The notes: generated by a model from the letters alone, not told the origin. Positions 10,121 through 20,083 are shown, counted from the stretch's first letter. The stretch: DNA of 64,000 bases from Conchocele bisecta (GCA_029237695.1 JAQRGA010000402.1:38513-102512), one strand, 5' to 3'. Numbers and translations: made by a program.

Positions 10121-10660
10121 CTGTGACTGGAGAAATACGGCTTATGAGATTTTTAGCCAGTTTAAATTCTGATCAAATAGCAAACTCCTGTAGCCTGGTA
10201 AAGATATATGTTGCTTGGTAGAAACATGACAGGGGTTTCATCGATGGAGTGGAGAACAGTGAATGGGTTTAGCGTGCCAGCAACAGTCAAGGTCATATAG
10301 AGATGAGATCACAGTTTAAAGTCTCATCCAACAGACCAGTGGCATGGAAATACTATGTAAGTATTTTTCACGTCTAGGGCGAGGAATGAACCTCCGGTAT
10401 TGAAGTCCAATGCCATATCCCCTAGGCCACGGACCATCACTAACAAATGGGGGAATTTTAATCACAATATATGTGGCTGTGGGTAGCTCCTGATTAAGTA
10501 GCACAGCTCTGTAGCCTAATAACAATCGCTTTTGCTTGTTAAAAGCATGATGGGCGTTTCATTGATGGAATTGTGAACAGTGCAGATCCTGCAGAGACTG
10601 CGGATTCACAGGCTGATCTGGATCTACATTGGTTACAAAGCCCACTAGAAATGTGGCCTG
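10121..10660. repeat. Nested foldback repeats in TRIT1 intron
   Basis: Contains gtgactggagaaatacggct, two copies of the agctcctgtagcctaataac-type middle (10185, 10495) and the closing gatctggatctacattgg. A tRNA-derived piece at 10375-10447 interrupts it. Confidence 0.6.
10375..10447 (-). repeat. tRNA-derived SINE head
   Basis: Minus-strand sequence resembles a tRNA-Arg-like RNA polymerase III promoter: an A box TGGCCTAGGGGATATGGC and a B box GGTTCATTCC at near-normal spacing. The would-be acceptor stem does not pair, so it is a retroposon head and not a functional tRNA. Confidence 0.5.
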
Positions 10661-10684
10661 TCGGCACACGAATGCCCCCGCTGG

Positions 10685-11935
10685 CAGCCAAAGAAAACCC
10701 GAGTACGGACGGACACCGGTAACACTATATGCCCCACTCACCATTCGGTTGCGGGGGCATAATAAGCCATTGACCCGAGTGTTTGTGACCTTGACCCTGG
10801 GCTTAGCGGGAGCGGGACGAATGTGGATTTGTCACAGGGTGGCAGAGGACTATTGGAGCAATGTGTGTGTGAAATGTGAAGCAGATCGGGCAAGGATACA
10901 GAAAATAAATTATGGTATATTTTTACCCAGCGTTAAGGTTTCGAACGCACCAAGCCTGTGACCTTGACATGGGCTTAGCGGGGGCGGCACGAATGTGGAT
11001 TTGTCACAGGGTGGCAGAGGACCATTGGAGCAATGCATGTGTGAAATGTGAAGCAGATCCGAGGAAGGAAACATAAATTATAAGGCATTTACCCAGCGTT
11101 AAGGTTTCGAACGCACCAAGTCTGTGACCTTGACCCTGGGCTTAGCGGGGGTGGAACGAATGTGGATTTGTCACACGGTGGCAGAGGACCATTGGAGCAA
11201 TGCGGGTGTGAAATGTGAAGCAGATCCGAGCAAGTGAACAGAAATTATAAGATTTTGAACGCACCAAGTCTGTGACCTTGACTATGGGCTTAGCAGGGGC
11301 AGGACAAATGTGGATTTGTCACAGGGTGGCAGAGGACCATTGGAGCAATGCGTGTGTGAAATGTGAAGCAGATCCGAGCAAGGAAACAGAAATTATAAGG
11401 CATTTATCCAGCGTTAAGGTTTCGAACGCACCAAGTCTGTGACCTTGACCATGGGCTTAGCGGGGGCGGGACGAATGTGGATTTGTCACAGGGTGGCAGA
11501 GGACCATTGGAGCAATGCGTGTGTGAAATGTGAAGCAGATCCGAGCAAGGAAACAGAAATTATAAGGCATTTACCCAGCGTTAAGGTTTCGAACGCACCA
11601 AGTCTGTGACCTTGACCATGGGATTTGTCACAGGGTGGCAGAGGACCATTGGAACAATGCGTGTGTGAAATGTGAAGCAGATCCGAGCAAGGAAACAGAA
11701 ATTATAAGCCATGGGCTTAGCGGGGGCGGGACGAATGTGGATTTGTCAGAGGACGGTAGAGGACCATTGGAGCAATGCGTGTGTGAAATGTGAAGCAGAT
11801 CCGAGAAAGGAAACATAAATTATAAGCCATTTACCCAACGTTAAGGTTTCGGGACGTACGTACGTATGTATGTACGTACGTACGGATGCCGGTAACACTA
11901 TATGCCCCCCTCACCATTCGGTGGCGGGGGCATAA
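10685..11935. repeat. About 167-bp tandem array with matching outer ends
   Basis: Six to seven units carry gggcttagcgggggcgggac, atgtggatttgtcacagggt, ggcagaggaccattggagca and gtgaaatgtgaagcagatcc. Unit starts are near 10799, 10972, 11139, 11286, 11454 and 11711, with deletions in the fourth and sixth. Both sides have the same end piece (ggtaacactatatgcccc.. and gcgggggcataataagcc) at 10718-10770 and 11890-11940, preceded by GACG or GTAC simple repeats. This suggests one interspersed element whose interior expanded. It lies inside a TRIT1 intron. Confidence 0.8.
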
Positions 11936-11939
11936 TAAG

Positions 11940-12175
11940 CCACATTTCTCCAGTCACAGCCACTTATTGGGTTTATCAGATTTGTGTAGCTTCTAATCAA
12001 ATAGCACACTCATGTAGCCTAATAACAATTTATTTTGCTTGTTAGGAGCAGGACAGGTGTTTCATTGATGGAATGGCAAACAGTGTAGATCCTGATCAGA
12101 CTGTGCAGAGGCACATGCTGATCTGGATCTACACTGGTCGAAATCCATAAGTCCCATTTCTCCAGTCACAGCCAG
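11940..12175. repeat. Foldback repeat (GACTGGAGAAATGGGG family), full copy
   Basis: Begins acatttctccagtcacagcc and ends catttctccagtcacagcca after gatctggatctacactggtc. The interior has caaatagcacactcatgtag and ttcattgatggaatgg. In TRIT1 intron. Confidence 0.75.
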
Positions 12176-12239
12176 GTATATGGGCAAAGCTGGGTGTTTG
12201 AGAAGTGACACATGGGGATACTGGGGGCAGATAACTCAC

Positions 12240-12317
12240 GTTTGACAAGGCGATTCCTGATACAGTGCACCTGTCGCCGGGCGTATGTCTTGGTGACTAG
12301 CTTCAGCTCATATGTAC
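12240..12317 (-). CDS. TRIT1: TRIT1 exon, RNA-binding helix
   Basis: Acceptor attcctacag and donor C|GTGAGT bound 78 bp: two bases complete Gly, then 25 codons TYELKLVTKTYARRQVHCIR and NRLVK, plus one base. It matches the highly conserved K-x-x-T-x-x-Y-A-[RK]-[RK]-Q segment of MiaA/TRIT1 (human LKQVTKRYARKQNRW), which contacts tRNA. Joins the 13944-14062 exon as LLQK-G-TYELK. Confidence 0.9.
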
Positions 12318-12339
12318 CTGTAGGAATTCACTGATTAAA

Positions 12340-12660
12340 TCATTGATCGTTTTTTTGTTGATTTGGTGGTTGGTTTGTTTATTGGCTGGTTGGTTGGTTT
12401 GTTGATTGGATTATTAGTTTGTTTGTAGATTGGAAATGGTTGGTTGGTCGATTGATTGATTGATTGGTTGGGTGGACAGGTCGTCGATTTGTTGGTTGGT
12501 AAATTAGTTGCGTTTATTGATTTATTGGTTGATATGATTGATAATTCTTGATACACGTGACTAGCTTCAGCTCGTGCGTCATTGAAGTCGACAATGGAAT
12601 GGTTGGTTGATTCGCTGGTTGAGTGGACAGGTGGTTGATTGATTGTTGATCGATTGATTG
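12340..12660. repeat. TTGG/TTGA-rich simple repeat with short exon echo
   Basis: Degenerate TTGGTTGGTTTG and TTGATTGATTG runs upstream of the exon at 12317. At 12557-12574 the plus-strand string gtgactagcttcagctc repeats part of that exon, followed by similar but diverged bases. Confidence 0.6.
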
Positions 12661-12693
12661 GTGTAACTTAAACAAATTCAATGTTTTGTCATA

Positions 12694-13565
12694 CTGACAC
12701 TTTACAATTCTTGTATTTTATAATTGGACCGACACTTTATTATTCCCGCCTTAATTAATTGGAGTGACACTATACGATTCCCACCTTAATTGAACCAACA
12801 CTTTACGATTCCCGCCTTAATTGAACCAACACTTTACGATTCCCGCCTTAATTGAACCGACACTTTACGATTCCCACCTTAATTGAACCAACACTTTACG
12901 ATTCCCGCCTTAATTGAACCGACACTTTACGATTCCCACCTTAATTGAACCGACACTTTACGATTCCCGCCTTAATTGAACCGACACTTTACGATTCCCG
13001 CCTTAATTGAACCGACACTTTACGATTCCCGCCTTAATTGAACCGACACTTTACGATTCCCGCCTTAATTGAACCGACACTTTACGATTCCCACCTTAAT
13101 TGAACCGACACTTTACGATTCCCACCTTAATTGAACCGACACTTTACGATTCCCACCTTAATTGAACCGACACTTTACGATTCCCACCTTAATTGAACCG
13201 ACACTTTACGATTCCCGCCTTAATTGAACCGACACTTTACGATTCCCGCCTTAATTGAACCGACACTTTACGATTCCCGCCTTAATTTAACCGACACTTT
13301 ATGATTCCTGCCTCAATTAAACCGACACGTTACGATTCACGCCTTAATTGAACAGACACTTTACGATTATCGCCTTAATTGAACCGACACTTTATGATTC
13401 CCACCTTAATTTAACCGACACTTTATGATTCCTGCCTCAATTAAACCGACACGTTACGATTCACGCCTTAATTGAACAGACACTTTACGATTATCGCCTT
13501 AATTGAAACGACACTTAACGATTCCCGGCTTAATTGAGCGGACACTTTACGATTCCCGCCTCAAT
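12694..13565. repeat. 31-bp minisatellite, about 28 copies
   Basis: Tandem units of 31 bp reading gattcccgccttaattgaac then cgacactttac, with common CGCC/CACC variants and a higher-order duplicated block around 13280-13500. The same unit continues at 13744-13940 up to a TRIT1 splice donor. On the minus strand the unit is intron sequence that starts four bases after that donor. Confidence 0.9.
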
Positions 13566-13573
13566 AGAACTAC

Positions 13574-13645
13574 CTTTCTGCAAAAGTTTCCTCCCCTTGC
13601 CGTGTGTCACTCCACCACCGGGAGAAGGAGATAATCGTGGAATGC
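13574..13645 (-). pseudogene. Decayed copy of TRIT1 exon tail with splice donor
   Basis: Minus-strand sequence attccacgattatctccttc ... ggggaggaaacttttgcag followed by AAAG|GTAGTTC matches the end of the TRIT1 exon at 13944-14062. It has several substitutions and one missing base; in the TRIT1 frame it hits TGA. It lies downstream of the true exon, between two blocks of the 31-bp minisatellite, so exon tail and intron repeat were duplicated together. Confidence 0.8.
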
Positions 13646-13743
13646 CCATGCTGCGGAATCCTTGGCTCAAAAGTTAGTGCCAAACCCTGATCCACATTGT
13701 TTTTCTAAGAAACGTGATAATTTTTTATAACCATACATACGAC

Positions 13744-13940
13744 ATTAATTGAACCGACAATTTACGATTCACGCCTTAATTGAACCAACACTTTACGATT
13801 CCCACCTTAATTGAACCGATACTTTACGATTCCCGCCATAATTAAACCGACACGTTACGATTCACGCCTTAATTGAACCGACACTTTACGATTCCCACCT
13901 TAATTGAACCGATACTTTACGATTCCCGCCTTAATTGAAC
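13744..13940. repeat. 31-bp minisatellite, second block
   Basis: About six units of the same 31-bp repeat, abutting the donor of the 13944-14062 exon. Confidence 0.85.
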
Positions 13941-13943
13941 TAC

Positions 13944-14062
13944 CTTTCTGCAATAGTTTCCTCCCCTTGTCCGTGTCTCGCTCCGCCTCCAGGAGAACGA
14001 GATAATCGTGGAACTCCTTGAAGCTGATACTTTGGAAAATGCCGCGTGTGTAGTCCCCTTCT
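13944..14062 (-). CDS. TRIT1: TRIT1 exon, GIFQSI-FKEF segment
   Basis: The last of four tandem acceptors (cattacag) and donor AAAG|GTAGTT give 119 bp. The reading is EGDYTRGIFQSISFKEFHDY, then LVLLEAERD and GRKLLQK, plus one base. Human TRIT1 reads DYQHGIFQSIGFKEFHEYL here, so the match is very strong. This is the conserved part of isopentenyl/dimethylallyl transferases (Pfam IPPT, PF01715) after the helical insertion. The catalytic N-terminal P-loop exons should lie upstream (higher coordinates) but were not found between here and the Nup155-like exon at 16.03 kb. Joins 12240-12317 in phase 1. Confidence 0.88.
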
Positions 14063-14117
14063 CTGTAATGTCTGCTTCTCTGTAATGTCCACTTCTCTGT
14101 AATGTCCGCTTCTCTGT
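14063..14117 (-). repeat. 17-bp tandem repeat that multiplies a splice acceptor
   Basis: Minus-strand units of cattacagagaagcgga type repeat every 17 bases (acceptor AG ends at 14063, 14080, 14097 and 14114). Each contains TTACAG|AGAAG. Because 17 is not a multiple of 3, use of the upstream acceptors would change frame. Confidence 0.85.
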
Positions 14118-14119
14118 AA

Positions 14120-14260
14120 TGGTTGATAGAGAATACCAGGCGAGTGTCTTTTGATATCAAGTTGATCAGACAAGGTTAGGAAACGCCAGGTGAGCCTCAG
14201 AATTTCTACAGTTTCCGAGACGAGTCTGATAAAGTTGATATGAAATGACAGTAACGTACA
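14120..14260. repeat. Foldback repeat, CCAGGCGAGTGTC / TTTCCGAG family
   Basis: Contains gataccaggcgagtgtctt-like, gatatcaagttgatcagaca, cagtttccgagacgagtctg and ataaagttgatatg. Worn copy of the family best preserved at 47037-47200. Confidence 0.5.
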
Positions 14261-14579
14261 TGGAAGTTAAGTCGTCATATCCTGAAGTCATCATACGTGT
14301 TTCTCGTGGGATTCTCACAATTGTACTTGATTTGTACATGAAAGGAGAACTGTCTGGAGGTGATGCATGCATTTATTTACGTTATTGCTTTTAAATGTAT
14401 ATGATACACCAATGCATTGTGAAATTATTCACAAATATATAACATACATGAAAATCACCACTCGCTGCTTGTTGGGCGAGCAATATTTTATTTTGCAGTG
14501 TAGTTGGGCGAAGTAGAATTTCTTATAGACCAGATGGCCGCGGCCTTCATGTCGAGCCCGCCGAGGCATTTGATGGTCT

Positions 14580-15170
14580 CAAAGTGTATTTATTTGAAGT
14601 TTGAATTAAGGGCTGTGGAGATATAAGGTATGTAAATGCTTAGAATGAAAATATGGATTATTTTAAGTAAATCGGAGATTGGTATATAAAGGTATGGAGA
14701 TATAAGGTATGTAAAAACTTCACAAATTTCAAAGTCATTTGACCTTGACCTTGCGCATATGGACCACATAGGCAGGCTATGGAATGATAATATGGATGAT
14801 GAAAAGGAAGTATTGGAAGTTGGAAGTAAATTGGAGTAACAATTGTGGATATATAAGGTATGTAAAAACTTTAACGCAGATTTTATAATAACGCAAACTT
14901 CTAAGTCATTTGGCCTTGACCTTGGGGCCTCATGAGTGAGACACAGAATGAATATATGAATGATGCCCAATAAGCATACAAAGTTTCAAGCAAATCTGAC
15001 TGAAGGTTAGATAGATAGTAGGTATCTTAAAACTTTAACGCAAATTTTGACAAAAATTTAACGCAAAAAGTCATTTGACCCTTGACCTTGGGGCACCGGG
15101 GCTGCATGAGTGGGACACAGAATGAATATATGGATGATGACCAATAAGCATACAAAGGCTATCTTCATGA
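14580..15170. repeat. Interspersed repeat, CCTTGACCTTGGGGC family, two or three tandem units
   Basis: Units repeat ggagatataaggtatgtaaa, aactttaacgcagatttta, catttgaccttgaccttg and gaatatatggatgatg. A close copy of the whole block is at 21890-22600. Short open frames in it are frame echoes of the repeat. Confidence 0.75.
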
Positions 15171-15254
15171 TACTTTTTAATTATTTATGCTAATTAAATG
15201 CGTCACCGAAATTAGAAGTATTATAATTGCACATCAAAAAATAATTACAGAGAA

Positions 15255-15460
15255 TAAATAGTAATGTCCATTAACATTTTAGAGAAAAACGGTTATTGCC
15301 CCTGATATAAGTGTGGAAATTTACACGATACAAAATGTATAATAATGCCAATCAATATGTGGGGCAATGGTGAATGAATGTTATTTTGCCAGAAAATGTC
15401 TCAGATGATGTCTCCGATGTAGAGAACAGTTTGTGCCTACTGAGTGGGCATGTACAGCCA
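15255..15460. repeat. Partial MITE of the GGTACATGCCCACTCAGTAGG family
   Basis: Carries ggttattgcccctgatataa, atgccaatcaatatgtggg and the terminus gcctactgagtgggcatgta. Fuller copies are at 45274-45781 and 60833-61481; further fragments at 17820-18026, 51895-52060, 55465-55850 and 56835-56945. Confidence 0.65.
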
Positions 15461-15762
15461 TTTTGGCTGTGATAATGCAATAAATTGCATACTTTTAATC
15501 ATCAAATATATGTTGTTAGTTCTATATGAAATAATGCTTTTTGGGAAAGAAATGATTACTCCCTCAAAGTATACTTTGCTAGATAAGTATGCTTAGCAAT
15601 TTTGGTGAAATCGGCTACTGCAGAATGAGAAGTTGATGGTTAATATTTCAATATCACACTTGAATATGATTTATAATTTGAAACAAGCAATGTGAAGTGA
15701 AACGGACAAACTGTACCAATCCTACACTGATGATGTCACGCAAGAAGTTCTAGGGGTAACCC

Positions 15763-15998
15763 GGGGCCCGTTTCACTAAACTTTGTACCACTAAAATGTT
15801 CGTAAGTGCAAATTTAGGATCGTCGAGAAATTTCATTGATGGATTTACATTTATTGAGCATAGGCTGCAGCCTATGCTCAATAAATGTAAATCCAATAAT
15901 TGTTTACAAGAAACCATTGTTAATGTGAAATGTACAGACTATCATACTGTTTCACTTACGAACATTTGAGTCGTACAAAGTTTAGTGAAACGGCCCCC
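15763..15998. mobile_element. MITE, GGGGCCCGTTTCACTAAAC family
   Basis: Complete copy with inner palindrome ttgagcataggctgcagcct / atgctcaataaatgtaaatc and ending tttagtgaaacggcccc. It sits just downstream (minus sense) of the 16031-16090 exon. Confidence 0.85.
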
Positions 15999-16030
15999 TA
16001 TGTATAAGACAGGTATATTCCCATACTTAC

Positions 16031-16090
16031 ATCTCTACCGGTGATGACCAACTGCTTGAAGGTCAGAGACTTCAGCTGGTTCTGTTGGTC
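16031..16090 (-). CDS. NUP155: Nup155-like exon (middle region)
   Basis: Acceptor tgttttccacag and a strong donor (GAT|GTAAGT) bound exactly 60 bp, reading DQQNQLKSLTFK then QLVITGRD. It resembles human Nup155 [21 protein letters not shown] in the helical C-terminal half. The exon is short, so the assignment rests on about ten matching residues. It lies downstream of six N-terminal NUP155 exons, but the several hundred residues that belong between them were not found in the 3.9 kb interval. Confidence 0.5.
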
Positions 16091-16301
16091 CTGTGGAAAA
16101 CAACGAGTGAAATCTCTCCACATTTTGTTTATGTCTCCACAAAATTTAAATTGATATTAACCTTTCAACACTACAGACCATAAAGCCAACATATGCAACC
16201 ACTGTAGATCCAGATGAGCCGGCTCATAACGAGCATTTGATTAGTCCAGAAATGAGAATGAAATTATCCATGTCAGATATTTAGGGGTGAAAGGGTTAAT
16301 G

Positions 16302-16520
16302 GTACATTCTGGGCCTCGGCTACATTGGTATGGTAGGACAAATTACATTCTGGGCCTGGGTTACATTGATATGGTAGGAAAAATTACATTCTGGGCCTCA
16401 GTTACATTGGTAAGGCCGGGCCAATGGGTTTAGTACTAAATCCCATATATTACCTGTACAAGTCCATGTACATGTTCAAGTACATGTACAAATGGGGGGA
16501 AATCCCAAAATCAGAACTGA
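16302..16520. repeat. Short tandem repeat and SINE-like fragment
   Basis: Three copies of acattctgggcctcggctac followed by attggtatggtaggacaaat (16302-16410), then a SINE-family fragment with ggccgggccaatgggttt, catatattacctgtacaagt and caaatggggggaaatccc. Confidence 0.6.
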
Positions 16521-16615
16521 ATAGGAACAAGAGTGCCGATGGTCACAATATACGCCCGTCGAGGCAAGATCAGTTAACATGTATATTGAATTTGGTCACG
16601 ATCTGTCAAAATAAA

Positions 16616-17750
16616 TAGGATTCTTCGTCTTGCCATGATAAACATGTATACTGAATTTGGTTACGATCGATGAAGTAGAACTTGAGTTATTGCGTGGACA
16701 AGGATATAGAGTACGAAAAATAAAAATGGCCATCAAGGGCTGATAAGTAATCGGAAATTTTTCATAATCAATAGGCTTCTTCGTCTTGCCATGATAAACA
16801 TGTATACCGAATTTGGTTACGATCGGTGAAGTAGAACTTGAGTTATTGCGTGGACAAGGATACAGAGTACGAAAAATAAAAATGGCCGCTAAGGGGAGAT
16901 AAGTAATCTGAAAATTTTCATAATCAATAGGCTTCTTCATCTTGCCATGATAAACATGCTTACCTAATTTGTTTACGATCGGTGAAGTAGAACTCGAGTT
17001 ATTGCGTGGACAAGGATACAGAGTACGAAAAATAAAAATGGCCGCTAAGGGGAGATAAGTAATCTTAAAATTTTCATAATCAATAGGCTTCTTCATCTTG
17101 CCATGATAAACATGCTTACCTAATTTGTTTACGATCGGTGAAGTAGAACTCGAGTTATTGCGTGAACAAGGATACATAGTGTGAAAAATAAAAATGGCCG
17201 CCAAGGGGAGATAAGTAATAGTAAATTTTTGAAAATAAATACACTTCTTCATCTTGTCGTGATAAACATGTATACAGAATTTGGTTACGATCAGTGAAGT
17301 AGAACTCAAGTTATTACGTGTACAAGGATACAGAGTGCGAAAAAATAAAAATGGCCGCCAAGGGAGATAAGTAACTGGAAATTTTTTAAAATACATACAC
17401 TACTTCATCTTGCCGTGATAAACATGTATACCGAATTTGGTTACGATCGGTGAAGTAGAACTTGAGTTATTGAGTGGACAAGGATACAGAGTGCGAAAAA
17501 TAAAAAGGCAGCGTGCCGTGATAAACATGTATACCAAATTTGGTTACGAGCGGTGAAGTAGAACTTGAGTTATTGCGTGGACAAGGATACAGAGTGTGAA
17601 AAATAAAAATGGCCGCCAAGGGGAGATACGTCATCGGATAAGTCATCGACAAAATCAATAGGCTTCTTCATCTTGCCGCGATAAATATGTATACCGAATT
17701 TGGTTAAAATCCGTCAAGTAGAACTCTAGTTATTGCGTGGACAAGCTGTG
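16616..17750. repeat. 156-bp tandem repeat, about seven copies
   Basis: Unit starts ttcttcgtcttgccatga and includes ggttacgatcggtgaagtag, gagttattgcgtggacaagg and aataaaaatggccgctaagg. Starts at 16621, 16777, 16933, 17089, 17245 and 17401 are exactly 156 apart; later units are deleted or shortened. As 156 is 52 codons, the minus strand stays open for 266 codons with a repeated 52-residue pattern (YLPLAAIFIF..LYPCPRNNSSSTS). It has no start context or splice support and is most simply a repeat by-product. Confidence 0.9.
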
Positions 17751-18040
17751 CCCACCCGCCCGCCGCCCGCACAAGATGAATACATAATACGTCCCGTTTT
17801 TTCAAACGGCCGTATAAAAATAGACTAAATGTGCATTTTATCGCCATGGAAGTGTAATAAATAGGATATTCCAATGTACGTCTGATATAAAATGTATAAT
17901 AATGCCAATCAATACGTAGGGTAATGGTGGATGAATGTTTATTTTGTCAGGAAATGTCTCAGATGATGGCTCTGATAATGTATAAAGAACAGTTTGTGCC
18001 TACTGAGTGGGCATGTACCTTTAAGTCAATTTATTAATAA

Positions 18041-18108
18041 TACAGTGGAAGCTCTCTAAACCGGACACCCTGGTGCCAGGGTGTCCGGCTTAGCGAGGTT
18101 CAACTGTA
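18041..18108. mobile_element. pogo/Tigger-like MITE, palindromic
   Basis: tacagtggaagctctctaaa ... ggttcaactgta with a gacaccctgg/ccagggtgtc centre. The CAGTGGAACCTC-type terminus with flanking TA resembles Tigger/pogo elements. Related copies: 39996-40086, 41094-41164, 43374-43742, 44432-44714 and 53893-53940. Confidence 0.7.
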
Positions 18109-19627
18109 ATACTGACAGATGACTACTGTAATACACGCGTGGGTCTTTGCGATCATGAACAGTCATTATCATCGGATATATATGGCAATGAATCCGATCA
18201 AAATTAAGCAGAACTGACATGTATCCGTGTCCGGTTTAGAGAGGTTTGTATGTGGCAAATATTATGAAAACTAGAGCAAGTGAGCAGGGGCCCACGGATA
18301 CCGCGGCCGACGTCTAGACCGACAAACAAGAACATAACACAAATTTCGAAGAGCCTCGCGGATACAGTTGTGTTTAATATGCACATTATAGTCCTTGACA
18401 ATCTAACAAGACGGGTGAAAACCACATGCAAATATTCCATCTCTGTCACAAGCTATGGGTTTTAATGTCTGCACACTTCATGCAAATGAGCTGTGACATC
18501 ATAGTAAGTTCATCTACATTATGCAAAGTACTGTCATGGGTTTGGGTAGCGTGGGCCGTGCCTGATTTAAGGGGCCTAGTAAGATGGGAACAACAATTAG
18601 GTGTATAACTAGATGTATATTTTATTTACATACAATTCATAATGGTTACAATTGCAAGTGAATAATAATCGAGGTCGTGTGGACCTATCCCTCTCTGTAT
18701 GATGGTATGATTCTGGGCTGAGGGGGTCTTTGATGGAACTTGAATTATTTACCGACAGGCAGAGACAACTAGAGACATGGTTCTCTAAATTTGTAACCAA
18801 GGAAATATCTTGATTAACTGAGGTTGCAAGAGGAGTCTATAGACACTCCATCGCTGATCAGGATCTATACCGGTCTAAGGGAAATAACTCCCTACATCAG
18901 ACAGCTTTCCAGACTTAGATGTGGGAGCTATGATAAATAGGGGAACTCACTCCTCCTATCTTAATATTCTCACAGCAAGGGAGGTAACCTTCCCCTCTCT
19001 AATAGATACCTGTTGATCTAGTAGCCAAATAAATGGCCAACATAGGATAGGGTAATCACGGTAGTTGGGATAACAAGGGGAAGGGTTATTAATAAAAATC
19101 CTATCTTTCCCCAAAAAACCCACAAGGATTGACTATGTGCAAATTACACTCATCCTAACAATACCCGCCTATATTAGTTAAAGCTAGATGTGACATAATG
19201 TAAGTCAGATAATATAATTAAGGAGAGTTAGAACAATAAACTTCTTAGTGCATAAATATGTGAAATCAGAGAATAGCCTCTGAATATAACGGTCCTCTGC
19301 TCTGCCGGCGCCCAGAATAATCTCATTTGAATGTGCGTGGGTATTTATACCCTTAGGGTTGACACTAGCAATAGTGAAATCAACATTACGCGCCCATAGC
19401 AACAATGGGATTCTGACAGTTTCTCAGGATACAGTGGGAAATAAGTGCCCTGAAGTTCAGTATTTTCAATGAAAGTTGTTTTATAAACAACACAACTACG
19501 ACTAATAGTCAACGTTGAACGTAATTGACATATCGGCATCGCTCATATTACACTAAATTGGGCTTATTTCAGGCGAACTGAGATGTGATGGTTGCGCTGT
19601 GTCAGAAACGCTGACCTACTGAACTTT
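18109..19627. other. No gene recognised
   Basis: Mixed intron-like sequence without convincing exons. The interior NUP155 exons expected here by colinearity were not seen. Open frames at 18204-18608 and 18609-18800 overlap on both strands and lack family resemblance. Confidence 0.45.
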
Positions 19628-19675
19628 GACATATGACGTATTTTCCGGAAGTGACCTAGCGCATGCGCAATGGTC
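19628..19675. promoter_or_regulatory. Cluster of CRE-, ETS- and NRF1-like sites
   Basis: Within 48 bases there are tgacgta (CRE-like), ttccggaagtgac (ETS-like) and gcgcatgcgca (a full NRF1 palindrome). This combination is typical of housekeeping promoters in animals. It lies just downstream (minus sense) of the NUP155 exon at 19978-20083. No adjoining first exon was recognised. Confidence 0.4.
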
Positions 19676-19899
19676 TCTAGCGGTTAGGGATATCCTCAGA
19701 AAACATGCTGAAATTCCATAATTAAATCAACATTTAAGTCAGTTTCCTGCATTGACACGCTATGCGGATCAAGCACAAAGTTTACAGGTAAACTACTTAT
19801 TATAACTGGACCGGTTTGGCGATCGCTACTATGTAATATTATCCAACAGACTTAGTTATATATCATTGATATTTACAATGGCTACCGTGGGCCACTCAC

Positions 19900-19977
19900 C
19901 GTCGACACTGAAGGAGAAGTTGAAGAACGACGGGATCAGGGAGGAAAGGGGGTGGGGGGCTAGCGTGGGCCACTCAC
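19900..19977 (-). other. In-frame duplicate of NUP155 exon tail and splice donor
   Basis: Minus-strand sequence repeats the last about 40 bases of the exon at 19978-20083 plus its donor CG|GTGAGTGGCC. Distance between the two donors is 78 bases (26 codons) and the intervening frame has no stop, so use of the second donor would add 26 residues including a second LIPSFFNFSFSVD. Confidence 0.85.
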
Positions 19978-20083
19978 CGTCGACACTGAAGGAGAAGTTG
20001 AAGAACGACGGGATCAGGAAGGACAGGCTGCTGGTCGAGTGGTTGATCTTACTTCATTTCCTGCTGAACCAGCCGTCGTCAGT
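19978..20083 (-). pseudogene. NUP155: NUP155 exon with in-frame TGA
   Basis: Acceptor ctgtcgcag and donor CG|GTGAGT bound 106 bp. The phase-0 reading is TDDGWFSRK, stop (TGA), SKINHSTSSLSFLIPSFFN and FSFSVD. Human Nup155 reads [20 protein letters not shown] at the same place, so the TGA stands where Cys (TGC/TGT) is expected. Everything else, including both splice sites and phases, is intact. It may be a real nonsense mutation, a polymorphism or a base error. This is the end of the Nup155 N-terminal beta-propeller region that anchors the inner ring of the nuclear pore. Confidence 0.85.

Noticed and set aside
10375..10447. Functional tRNA-Arg gene
   Set aside because: A and B boxes are present but the acceptor stem does not pair and the region is embedded in a repeat.
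12694..13940. CRISPR-like array because of regular 31-bp repeats
   Set aside because: Units are directly adjacent without unique spacers; it is a minisatellite in a eukaryotic intron.
13574..14062. Alternative reading of the TRIT1 exon as a Nup155 linker (GVPRLSRSPGGGARHGQG)
   Set aside because: The other frame gives GIFQSISFKEFHDYL, an exact TRIT1 signature with matching phases to three further TRIT1 exons, so the first idea was dropped.
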